DNA of 64,000 nt from Bacteroidia bacterium (GTDB lineage Bacteria; Bacteroidota; Bacteroidia; NS11-12g; UBA9320): contig JADLGN010000029.1 of assembly GCA_020849295.1 (NCBI GenBank), forward strand, positions 1 to 64,000. Reading direction: 5' to 3'. The position numbers and the translations under genes are program-made. A model generated the notes under the pieces. It saw nothing but the letters and a program-made list of their open reading frames with translations, was not told where the DNA came from and did no database searches. Position 1 is the first letter of the stretch. Each line of letters starts with the position of its first letter. Shown here one piece after another: positions 52,975-60,346 of the stretch.

Positions 52975-53778
52975 ATGAAAAAATTCACTTTATATTTTTT
53001 GCCTATTTTATTATTATTATTATCCTGTACTTCCAAAAAAGACAAACTTAGCGAAGAAATTTTTAAGCTTGAAACATCTGATTCGTCATCAAGTGCAAGT
53101 GGGTTGAATAATTTAGCAGATAAGTATTTTGAGTACTATAAAAACTTTCCTAAAGATTCAATATCTGAGATATACTTGTACAAAGCTTTTATGTACAAAT
53201 ACCTTTTAAGTAAATGGGAAGAAGCATTTAATTTTTCTGGTGAATATGTAAAGTCCTATGGTAAAACTGAAAATTTTTACAATATAAGTTTGAAAAAAGC
53301 TGATATCTATAATTCAAAATTAAAGAATATTGATTCGGCTGTTTATTATTATTTGCTTTGCGAAAACAAAATTCATTTTTCTGCTCATGAGTATCGCAAT
53401 GCTGCATCAACATTAGAAATTTATGCAGCTTCAAAAACACAAAAAGATACAATTCTAAAAGCTGAAAATTTGTATTATGCAGCAAAATTTTATCAATTAT
53501 GTATTGATTTTGAAAAAGCTGCAAACCTTTATTTGAATATAGGTTCTAATTTTTTAAAATTCGATAAAAGTCCGCAGGCACTTTCTTCTTCGGCATTTAT
53601 ATTTTGGAATGAGTTGAAAAATGCTGAAAAAGCAAAAGAGGTTTATAAACTACTTACACAAAAATATCCTGAAAGTGAAGAAGCAAAAGAAGCTTTGATA
53701 ATTTTAAAAGAAAATATGCTTGGTATGACTGATGAGCAACTTGCAGAATATTTAATTAATAAAAATCAGCAAAAATAG
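52975..53778 (+). CDS. TPR-containing lipoprotein
   Basis: 267 residues from MKKFTLYFLPILLLLLSC at 52975; a longer in-frame start inside fabG is rejected. The lipobox LLLSC places the lipid on Cys18. About five tetratricopeptide-like helix pairs follow (e.g. LADKYFEYYKNFPKDSISE, EKAANLYLNIGSNFLKFDKS, EKAKEVYKLLTQKYPESEEA). Probably an envelope protein-protein interaction module. It starts 11 bases after fabG and is likely co-transcribed. Confidence 0.83.
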   Translation: MKKFTLYFLPILLLLLSCTSKKDKLSEEIFKLETSDSSSSASGLNNLADKYFEYYKNFPKDSISEIYLYKAFMYKYLLSKWEEAFNFSGEYVKSYGKTENFYNISLKKADIYNSKLKNIDSAVYYYLLCENKIHFSAHEYRNAASTLEIYAASKTQKDTILKAENLYYAAKFYQLCIDFEKAANLYLNIGSNFLKFDKSPQALSSSAFIFWNELKNAEKAKEVYKLLTQKYPESEEAKEALIILKENMLGMTDEQLAEYLINKNQQK

Positions 53779-53785
53779 ATTTAGA

Positions 53786-54304
53786 TTAATTTTTTGATAA
53801 CTCGACAATTTTTTCTTCCAATTCGTTCTCATCACCTTCAATATATCCCGTGTGAGTAAAAACAATTTTACCGTTTTTGTCAATTAAAAAAAGAGTTGGG
53901 GGATTGGTAACATTCATTGCCCTTTTTAGATCGCTATTTATATCAACTAATACATCATAAGTCCAGTTTTTACTAGTTACAAAAGGCTTAACTTTTGGTG
54001 CAGTTCTACTATCATCAATAGAAACAGCAATTAATTTTACATTGTATTTTTTTTGCCATTCATCATACAAATTATCAATATTAATCAACTCTTGAATGCA
54101 GGGTTTACACCATGTAGCCCAAAAAGATACAATAGTGATTTGTCCGGGAGTAACACACTGTGCAAAATTTACAGTTTTCCCATCAAGGTCTTTAACAGAT
54201 ATTTGAGGCAACGAATTAGTTTTATTGGCTGTGTCATCTTCAATTTCAATTGAGTAAGAATTTAAAGATATAAAGGCAAAAATCAAGAATATTATATTTT
54301 TCAT
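53786..54304 (-). CDS. TlpA/ResA-like thioredoxin
   Basis: A 172-residue exported protein with a signal peptide (ending LNSYSIE). The AhpC/TSA-Redoxin fold carries the WATWCKPCIQE redox motif (about residues 61-71), with the cis-Pro region in NPPTLFLIDKNGKIVFTHTGY (about 132-152). Periplasmic thiol-disulfide reductase, used in cytochrome maturation or maintaining envelope thiols. A TAATTTTG promoter box lies 35 bases upstream. Confidence 0.88.
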   Translation of the reverse strand: MKNIIFLIFAFISLNSYSIEIEDDTANKTNSLPQISVKDLDGKTVNFAQCVTPGQITIVSFWATWCKPCIQELINIDNLYDEWQKKYNVKLIAVSIDDSRTAPKVKPFVTSKNWTYDVLVDINSDLKRAMNVTNPPTLFLIDKNGKIVFTHTGYIEGDENELEEKIVELSKN

Positions 54305-54339
54305 TATTAAATCAAATCAGAATTTTACAATTTAAATGC

Positions 54340-54347
54340 CAAAATTA
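54340..54347 (-). promoter_or_regulatory. Promoter -7 box TAATTTTG for the TlpA-like gene
   Basis: Perfect TAnnTTTG on the minus strand, 35 bases before the ATG at 54304. No -33 match. Confidence 0.4.
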
Positions 54348-54357
54348 AATAAAATAG

Positions 54358-55743
54358 TTATTTAATTACTTCTAATGTTAATACTTTATTTTTTTTAAAA
54401 TAATATTCAGCCAATATCGCAAACCCATTTTTGTGAATTATAGTGTATGCAAGCTCTGATTTTTGAGTATCTTCATTAAATTTATTTGCTTTTAATACCA
54501 ATTGCTTTATGTATCCAGATTGGTATGTATTATTATATAACAGTTTTCCAAAATGATGAGTTGAGTAAAAATTCCAATCATCATTCATTACACACATATT
54601 AGATTTTTTGATATACTGTCGTGTGTTTATCATACTATTTCTCATAAAATTGTCTTTATTATCAGTATTTGTAAACCATTTTAATTTACCCTCAGTATTA
54701 ATGTAAAATGAAAGATTTCCTATATAAATTCCATTGTAAATATTGTTCATATTTATAAAAAATCCACTGTCTGCATCGGCTTTCACTCCCCAATATTTTT
54801 CTTTTCTTATAATTATTTCTTCACTTTTCTTAAAAATACTTTTGAATGGATATAAATAGAAGCTAGAATAACTTAGGTTTTTGTCAAAACTTGCCCACCA
54901 AAACCCTCTTGAATCATTACTTGGCAAAAATGTTCCATAATTGCTGGAGAAACTAGACGAAAGATTTCCAAACATATAAATGTTGTTTTTGTATTCAACA
55001 ACATACTGGCAATTCCAGTCATTTTCAGAATTAAAAGCAAAGCCATAATGATTCTTTATTTCTAGTGTTTTGTATATAGTGTCAATAAAATGCCCATCTG
55101 TTTTGTGTTTATAAAATATAATATGTAATTTGTTATGGTTTGATTCGGGAATTGATTGATATGACAAAATTGTATCATTAGATACCTTAATTATTTTTAA
55201 AGCTGTATTTTTTACAGCTTCAGTTAATTTAGTTGGCAATAATTTACATTGATTAATAAGCGATTTATTATTTACTAAATAAATTTTAATTTGATTATCT
55301 ATATAATTTGCTAAGTAAAGTTTGTTTTTAGAAATAAAAAATTCGCAATTTTTCATTTCCAGCGATTTGTTCAGTTTTTTTTCTTTAAAATATTCTCCTG
55401 TTTCTATATTTACTTTCGAAACATATATATTCTTTGATTGATTTATTATGAAAATAGAACTGTCGTTGTGCAAAAATGTAAAATAATTAGCAGATCTTCT
55501 CCCATTGTCATCAATAAACTTACACTCAGTTTCCCATTCTATTTCCATTTCGTTGTTAATTAGTGTAGCATAAAATGATTTTTTTTTATTTTGCTGCCTA
55601 ATTACCAACTGTCCAAATTTATGCATATCAACTAAGGCAACAACCTTAAGTTTGCTTTTTTTTGTAGGGATCTCAATTTTTTGAGAAAACATGTGGTTTG
55701 AGAAAATTAGAATTGTGAGGTAAAGCAATACATTTTTAATCAT
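54358..55743 (-). CDS. Exported protein of unknown function
   Basis: 461 residues from the ATG at 55743; an upstream TTG at 55761 overlaps a promoter box and is rejected. The signal peptide ends MFSQ. The mature part is beta-rich with repeated segments of alternating hydrophobic residues (SFYATLINNEMEIEWETECK, SSIFIINQSKNIYVSKVNI, NKNDWNCQYVVEYKN-like stretches), which could form a propeller, but no family or active site is recognisable. It is a single gene in its own transcription unit. Confidence 0.75.
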   Translation of the reverse strand: MIKNVLLYLTILIFSNHMFSQKIEIPTKKSKLKVVALVDMHKFGQLVIRQQNKKKSFYATLINNEMEIEWETECKFIDDNGRRSANYFTFLHNDSSIFIINQSKNIYVSKVNIETGEYFKEKKLNKSLEMKNCEFFISKNKLYLANYIDNQIKIYLVNNKSLINQCKLLPTKLTEAVKNTALKIIKVSNDTILSYQSIPESNHNKLHIIFYKHKTDGHFIDTIYKTLEIKNHYGFAFNSENDWNCQYVVEYKNNIYMFGNLSSSFSSNYGTFLPSNDSRGFWWASFDKNLSYSSFYLYPFKSIFKKSEEIIIRKEKYWGVKADADSGFFINMNNIYNGIYIGNLSFYINTEGKLKWFTNTDNKDNFMRNSMINTRQYIKKSNMCVMNDDWNFYSTHHFGKLLYNNTYQSGYIKQLVLKANKFNEDTQKSELAYTIIHKNGFAILAEYYFKKNKVLTLEVIK

Positions 55744-55758
55744 ACTTATAAATAATTT

Positions 55759-55780
55759 CAAATTTAAAAAATCAAATTTA
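55759..55780 (-). promoter_or_regulatory. Two tandem -7 boxes TAAATTTG
   Basis: Two perfect TAAATTTG copies on the minus strand at 55773-55780 and 55759-55766. The upstream one has TTTA 19 bases further up. They may be alternative starts for the 54358-55743 gene. Confidence 0.45.
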
Positions 55781-55920
55781 ATAGTTTAATCTAATTGATT
55801 AAATAATTTTAAAAGCTTAGTATTCAGCAAACAAAATCAATAATTGAAAATAATTTTTGAAAATTAAAAATTAGTCTTTAATTAGCAGATTAATTCAACA
55901 AAAGTATATCGCGTATAAGT

Positions 55921-56003
55921 AATACCTCTACCAAAAAATAGTCTTTTTTTTAAAGCAAATAGCTTAATTGAGATTAAAGTTAAATTATTATTTAAGAGGT
56001 ATT
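55921..56003 (+). repeat. Inverted repeat that would mask the sigma-gene ribosome binding site
   Basis: AATACCTCT (55921-55929) is the exact reverse complement of AGAGGTATT (55995-56003), which contains the AGAGG ribosome-binding sequence just before the ATG at 56004. If transcription begins before 55921 the leader could fold and hide the site. The 65-base loop makes this a weaker structure than a short hairpin. Transcript start not known. Confidence 0.45.
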
Positions 56004-56585
56004 ATGAAAGAGTATCAGATTTCCGACCAGTTATTAATCAAGAATTACCGCAAAGGTAATGAGGCATGTTTTGAAATGTTGCTTAACAGGCACAAATCAA
56101 GGGTATTTACTACAATATATTTAATAGTGAATGATAGATATATTGCTGAAGATATTTTTCAAGAAGCATTTATTAAAGTAATTAAAACAATTAAATCAGA
56201 AAAATATACTGAAGAGGGTAAATTTTTACCTTGGTTACTTACTATTGCAAGAAATTTGGCAGTTGATTATTTTAGAAGAAAACAGAAAATGCCAATGATT
56301 ACCAATTCATCCGGTGAAGACATTTTTGCAACACTCCCTGTTTATGAAGAGAATAGAGAGGAAAAACTTATAAATGAGCAAAAAGAAGGAATAGTAAGAG
56401 AATTAATAAAACTTTTGCCAGAAGACCAAAGAGAAGTACTTGTTTTACGGCATTATGGCGAACTTAGTTTTAAGGAAATTGCCGATATGACAAATGTAAG
56501 CATAAATACTGCTTTGGGCAGAATGAGATATGCAATTCAAAACTTAAGAAAGCTAATAACTGAAAAGGAAATATCATTAAGATAA
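56004..56585 (+). CDS. ECF-family RNA polymerase sigma factor
   Basis: 193 residues from the ATG at 56004, preceded by AAGAGG; a TTG 36 bases upstream is less likely. Region 2 includes ACFEMLLNRHKSRVFTTIYLIV and EDIFQEAFIKVIKTI (core and -10 binding, about 19-67). Region 4 includes LPEDQREVLVLRHYGELSFKEIADMTNVSINTALGRMRYAIQNL, with its helix-turn-helix at about 150-170. It is followed by a small anti-sigma-like protein. A perfect inverted repeat overlaps its ribosome binding site. Confidence 0.9.
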   Translation: MKEYQISDQLLIKNYRKGNEACFEMLLNRHKSRVFTTIYLIVNDRYIAEDIFQEAFIKVIKTIKSEKYTEEGKFLPWLLTIARNLAVDYFRRKQKMPMITNSSGEDIFATLPVYEENREEKLINEQKEGIVRELIKLLPEDQREVLVLRHYGELSFKEIADMTNVSINTALGRMRYAIQNLRKLITEKEISLR

Positions 56586-56688
56586 AATTATCTTACTGAA
56601 ATTTAGTGTTTTATTTTCTTTTTTTTATACTTATGCAATAAATCATGTTTAATGCGTTTTTATTTTAGAATTTTTATAAACATATTAT

Positions 56689-56928
56689 ATGATTAGTAAC
56701 TTTACTCAAAATGATTTAATTCAATTTATTTATGGAGAAGCCGACAAAAATTTAGAAGATGAAATAAAATCGGCTTTAAATAGTGATGTTATGTTATTCG
56801 AAACATATTGTCAAATTCTCGATACAGTAAATAGTTTAGAAAACTTTAAATTGAACCCTGATAATACATCTTTGAGAATTATCATGGAAGAATCAACAAT
56901 TATACAAGGTGAAAGTCTTGTAAATTAG
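56689..56928 (+). CDS. Small anti-sigma-like protein without zinc ligands or membrane helix
   Basis: A 79-residue acidic protein. NDLIQFIYGEADKNLEDEIKSALNSDVML resembles the helical anti-sigma domain (the pattern LLxYLYGELxxxExxxxExHL), but the Cys/His zinc ligands are absent and there is no transmembrane helix. DNTSLRIIMEES near the C-terminus resembles a short tail seen in Bacteroidota proteins of this kind. It lies 103 bases after the ECF sigma gene. A cytoplasmic regulator of that sigma is the likely role, inferred from position and pattern. Confidence 0.65.
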   Translation: MISNFTQNDLIQFIYGEADKNLEDEIKSALNSDVMLFETYCQILDTVNSLENFKLNPDNTSLRIIMEESTIIQGESLVN

Positions 56929-59237
56929 AAAGTGTAATTCACTGCAATACTTGGCATTACAGGCAATTGATTTACTCTTTCGTTTTTTATTCTATTATAA
57001 TAAAAAACATTTTTTCTGTTATAAACATTTATACAGCTGAATGTAGCTTCAATATTATTTTCTTTTCCGTTTTTAATTTTAATTTTAAAAGTTTTGCTTG
57101 CAGAAAAATCAAGGCGGTGGTAATATGGCAACCTCCCAAGATTTTGTCCGGCATAAATAATTCCTAAATCACCATTATCAGTTAAATAATCAGTAGTTGC
57201 TCCTTCATTAAATGATAAATATTCGTAGTATCCTTGAGTTTGTGTGAAAGGGAAACCAGAACCAAAATTCCATCTTAAATTTATATCTAATGATTTATCT
57301 TTTAAAAATTTATAAGTTCCAAGCAAATTTAAGTTATGCCTTCTGTCAAAATGTGGCTGATATTTTTGAATACCGTCATATCTCGAAACGTTGTTGTATG
57401 AATATACTCCCCAAAAATATATCTTTTTGTAACTTGATTTATAGGTAATATCATAGCCCCAAGCCCTACCAGTTTCGCCTATATAATCGTTTCTTACAAA
57501 CCATGGGTATTTTTGATTTTCGGGAGTATCATCAAATATTTTATCGCGGTTAATATTGGTTAATTGGGTGAATTCTTTAATATAAACTTCAATATTAATT
57601 TCATTTTCTTTATTAAAATCATATTCAACACCTGCTACTCCATGAATTGATTTTTGTAAACGGTTATTAAATTTTGTTTTGCCAACTTGCGATGGGTACT
57701 CGTCTGGTCCTGATAAAAAGCCATAAAATAAATTTACTACATCTTTGTCGCTTGTAGCACTCATAAGGTTTTGAGAGTACATGCCACTTGATGCTTTAAT
57801 TCGCAATTTTTTACTTATATTGTATTTAAATCTTAAGCGAGGCTCTGGACTTATGTCGTTAAATGAAGCGTAATACTGTAAGCGAAAACCTGTTTCAACA
57901 ATCAGTTTTTTTCTTACTCCAATATATTTATATCTTGCAAATCCATTTAATTCAGTAGTGTTTTCGTATTGATTAATTTCTCTATTTGCAGCGTTAAAAA
58001 GATTAAAATCTGTTCTGAAGCCATTTATTTCAAGCCCGTATTGCAGTTCATCTTTGCCTAAATAACTAATAAAATTCATCCCTGCATAAAATCCGTTTAT
58101 GCCTGAACTGCGTGGTTTATTGTCTTTTTCTGCTTGAGCCATTTTATAATTACTCCAAGTAAAGGTTGTATTGATTATGGTACTTGAACCAGAAGGTAAT
58201 AAAAAAAACTTGCCTCCAAAACCTTTTGAAACCCAATTGTACTTTGATGAATTTGTAAAATCAACATTGTCGCTATGATTAAAAGCAAAAAAATTAATTT
58301 TACTACCTGAAGAACTATTAATGGAAATTTTACCATATAAATCATCAAATGAATATGGTAAATTACCCTTGCTGGCATAGTTATAAAACATTTTTGATGT
58401 TTTATCTAAAAAAGAATTTTTATATGAAAATATAAAAGATGTGCTGCTTCCAGTTTCTGAATCGAACTTTTTAAGCGGACCTTCAAGCATTATTTTTGAG
58501 GTAAAAGTATTAATACTTGCTTTTCCTTTTATCATATTTTTATCACCATCGCGTGTTTTTACGTCTATAATTGCCGATATTCTGCCACCGTATTCTGAGC
58601 CAAAACCTGCACTGTAAACTTCAGTATTTTTTATAATATCAGCATCAAATACTGAAAATAGCCCAATTGAATGAAAAGGATTGTATATAGTCATTCCGTC
58701 AAGCATTACTCTATTCATTACCGGCGAACCACCTCTAATGTATAACTGCCCGCCCTGATCACCCGTAAATACAACACCTGGTAATACCTGTAAGAATTGT
58801 ACCAAATCGGGTTCTCCACCTACGCTTGGTATCATTTTCAATTCTTTCGAAGTTATATTTGTAATTGAAATATATACATCTTTTTGTTTTTTCTGCTTTT
58901 CGGCAGATATATTCACTTCCCCCAAATCAATTCCTTTTTCGAGCAAAAAAAAATTTCTTGTCAAAATCTTATTTTCATTAAGAACTATTCTTAGCGAAAC
59001 AGTGTCATATCCTAAAGCGCTTGAAGTTATATTGTATGTTGCGGCATTTAATTTTGATAAAATATAATAACCGTCAGCATTTGTGGTTGTTCCTATTTTT
59101 GTTTCATTTATAATTACATTAGCATAAGGTACCGGCTCACCGGTTTTTTTATTATATACAAAACCTCTTATTTCTGACTTTTGTGCATAAGCTATATAAC
59201 TGAAAATTATAGCAAAAAGTCCAAATTTTATTCTCAT
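56925..59237 (-). CDS. TonB-dependent outer membrane receptor
   Basis: 770 residues from MRIKFGLFAI at 59237; an ATG-less extension upstream is rejected. Signal peptide ends YAQK. Residues about 20-105 are a carboxypeptidase-regulatory-like domain (EIRGFVYNKKTGEPVPYANVII, TTTNADGYYILSKL). The plug domain (about 115-225) has VGGEPDLVQFLQVLPGV and GQLYIRGGSPVMNRVMLDG. The 22-strand barrel follows and ends in IAVNYTF. It imports a substrate with TonB energy; no SusD partner is present. Its 3' end overlaps the small anti-sigma-like gene by 4 bases tail-to-tail. Confidence 0.9.
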   Translation of the reverse strand: MRIKFGLFAIIFSYIAYAQKSEIRGFVYNKKTGEPVPYANVIINETKIGTTTNADGYYILSKLNAATYNITSSALGYDTVSLRIVLNENKILTRNFFLLEKGIDLGEVNISAEKQKKQKDVYISITNITSKELKMIPSVGGEPDLVQFLQVLPGVVFTGDQGGQLYIRGGSPVMNRVMLDGMTIYNPFHSIGLFSVFDADIIKNTEVYSAGFGSEYGGRISAIIDVKTRDGDKNMIKGKASINTFTSKIMLEGPLKKFDSETGSSTSFIFSYKNSFLDKTSKMFYNYASKGNLPYSFDDLYGKISINSSSGSKINFFAFNHSDNVDFTNSSKYNWVSKGFGGKFFLLPSGSSTIINTTFTWSNYKMAQAEKDNKPRSSGINGFYAGMNFISYLGKDELQYGLEINGFRTDFNLFNAANREINQYENTTELNGFARYKYIGVRKKLIVETGFRLQYYASFNDISPEPRLRFKYNISKKLRIKASSGMYSQNLMSATSDKDVVNLFYGFLSGPDEYPSQVGKTKFNNRLQKSIHGVAGVEYDFNKENEINIEVYIKEFTQLTNINRDKIFDDTPENQKYPWFVRNDYIGETGRAWGYDITYKSSYKKIYFWGVYSYNNVSRYDGIQKYQPHFDRRHNLNLLGTYKFLKDKSLDINLRWNFGSGFPFTQTQGYYEYLSFNEGATTDYLTDNGDLGIIYAGQNLGRLPYYHRLDFSASKTFKIKIKNGKENNIEATFSCINVYNRKNVFYYNRIKNERVNQLPVMPSIAVNYTF

Positions 59238-59317
59238 TATTACGAGTCGCAATTTATTTTAAATTTAGTTAATGATATTAAGTTTTTTATAAAATATGTG
59301 TTTGTTTTTACAATCGT

Positions 59318-59965
59318 TTATAAAAACACCGAACTTCCAATTCTCACCATATTGCTTCCTTCTTCTATTGCAATTTGATAATCACTACTCATACCCATTG
59401 AAATTATTGAAAAATAGTTTTTGTCAGCAAATAGCTTTGACTTAAGTAAATTAAATATATGATTTAACTCCCTAAATTCTTTTCTTATTTTATTATTGTT
59501 TTCTGTAAGTGTTGCCATTCCCATTATTCCTTTAATTTTAATATTTGATAATTGCATTATTTCAGTACATGTTTTTTCAGCATCTATTGGGTTTATTCCA
59601 AATTTAGACTGCTCTTCGGCAATGTGAAATTGTAATAAAATATCAATTGTCCTATTGTTTTTTATTGCTTGTTTATTTATTTCTTTTGCCAGTTCTATAC
59701 TATCTACAGAGTGTATCAGACATACAAAAGGTGCAATATATTTTACCTTGTTACTTTGTAAGTGTCCAATCATATTCCATTCAATATCTTTTGGCAGTTT
59801 TTCGTATTTTTCTATTAAATCCTGCACTCTGTTTTCTCCAAAAAACTTGTATCCGCAATTGTAAACTTCCATTATTTGCTCTATAGTTCTCATTTTTGTT
59901 ACAACTACTAATTTTACTTTTTTCGGTAGATTTTCGTTGATTTTTTTCAGGTTTTCTTTAATCAT
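59318..59965 (-). CDS. YggS-family pyridoxal phosphate homeostasis protein
   Basis: A 215-residue PLP-binding TIM-barrel of the YggS/PROSC family. The PLP lysine is in LVVVTKMRTIEQI (about 19-31). FGENRVQDLIEKYEKLP (about 42-58), WNMIGHLQSNKVKYI (about 62-76), FHIAEEQSKFGI (about 112-123) and the C-terminal SMGMSSDYQIAIEEGSNMVRIGSS are the family motifs. It maintains vitamin B6 balance and is not known to be catalytic. Divergent from the DUF4296 gene with a 15-base gap. Confidence 0.9.
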   Translation of the reverse strand: MIKENLKKINENLPKKVKLVVVTKMRTIEQIMEVYNCGYKFFGENRVQDLIEKYEKLPKDIEWNMIGHLQSNKVKYIAPFVCLIHSVDSIELAKEINKQAIKNNRTIDILLQFHIAEEQSKFGINPIDAEKTCTEIMQLSNIKIKGIMGMATLTENNNKIRKEFRELNHIFNLLKSKLFADKNYFSIISMGMSSDYQIAIEEGSNMVRIGSSVFL

Positions 59966-59967
59966 TG

Positions 59968-59975
59968 TAAATTTG
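59968..59975 (+). promoter_or_regulatory. Promoter -7 box TAAATTTG for the DUF4296 gene
   Basis: Perfect TAnnTTTG ending 5 bases before the ATG at 59981, with TTTC 19 bases further upstream (one mismatch to TTTG). The -33 element lies inside yggS. The leader would be close to zero. Confidence 0.55.
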
Positions 59976-59980
59976 CTTTA

Positions 59981-60316
59981 ATGAAACTTTTTCAATCTTT
60001 AATTGTGATATTGCTTTTTTTATTGAGTTGCAAAGAAAAACAAGTTAATTCAAAAAAAATATATCATATTGATAGAAGTAAAATGACTGAATTGCTTACT
60101 GATATTTCGCTTGCTGAAGGCAATTATAAAGTAGTAAATAAATATGGTTTGTTTAATACTACATTAATTGATAGCACTTATAGCTTTATTTATAAAAAAC
60201 ACAATCTGCAAAAGTGGCAAGTTGATTCAAGTTTTAAATATTATTCAAACCAACCTGAATTGTTTGCAAAAATTATGGAAGATGTTATTGAAAATCTCGA
60301 TAGACTTGAAGAGTAG
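59981..60316 (+). CDS. DUF4296 lipoprotein
   Basis: A 111-residue lipoprotein: signal with lipobox LLFLLSC (Cys17), then the DUF4296 domain (MTELLTDISLAEGNYKVVNK, DSTYSFIYKKHNLQKWQVDSSFKYYSNQPELFAKIMEDVIENLDRL split over residues 35-108). DUF4296 is common and unstudied in Bacteroidota; a membrane-anchored helical protein is expected. It precedes mutS2 by 30 bases. Confidence 0.85.
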   Translation: MKLFQSLIVILLFLLSCKEKQVNSKKIYHIDRSKMTELLTDISLAEGNYKVVNKYGLFNTTLIDSTYSFIYKKHNLQKWQVDSSFKYYSNQPELFAKIMEDVIENLDRLEE

Positions 60317-60346
60317 TATTTTTTTTAATAAATTGTAAATCATAAA

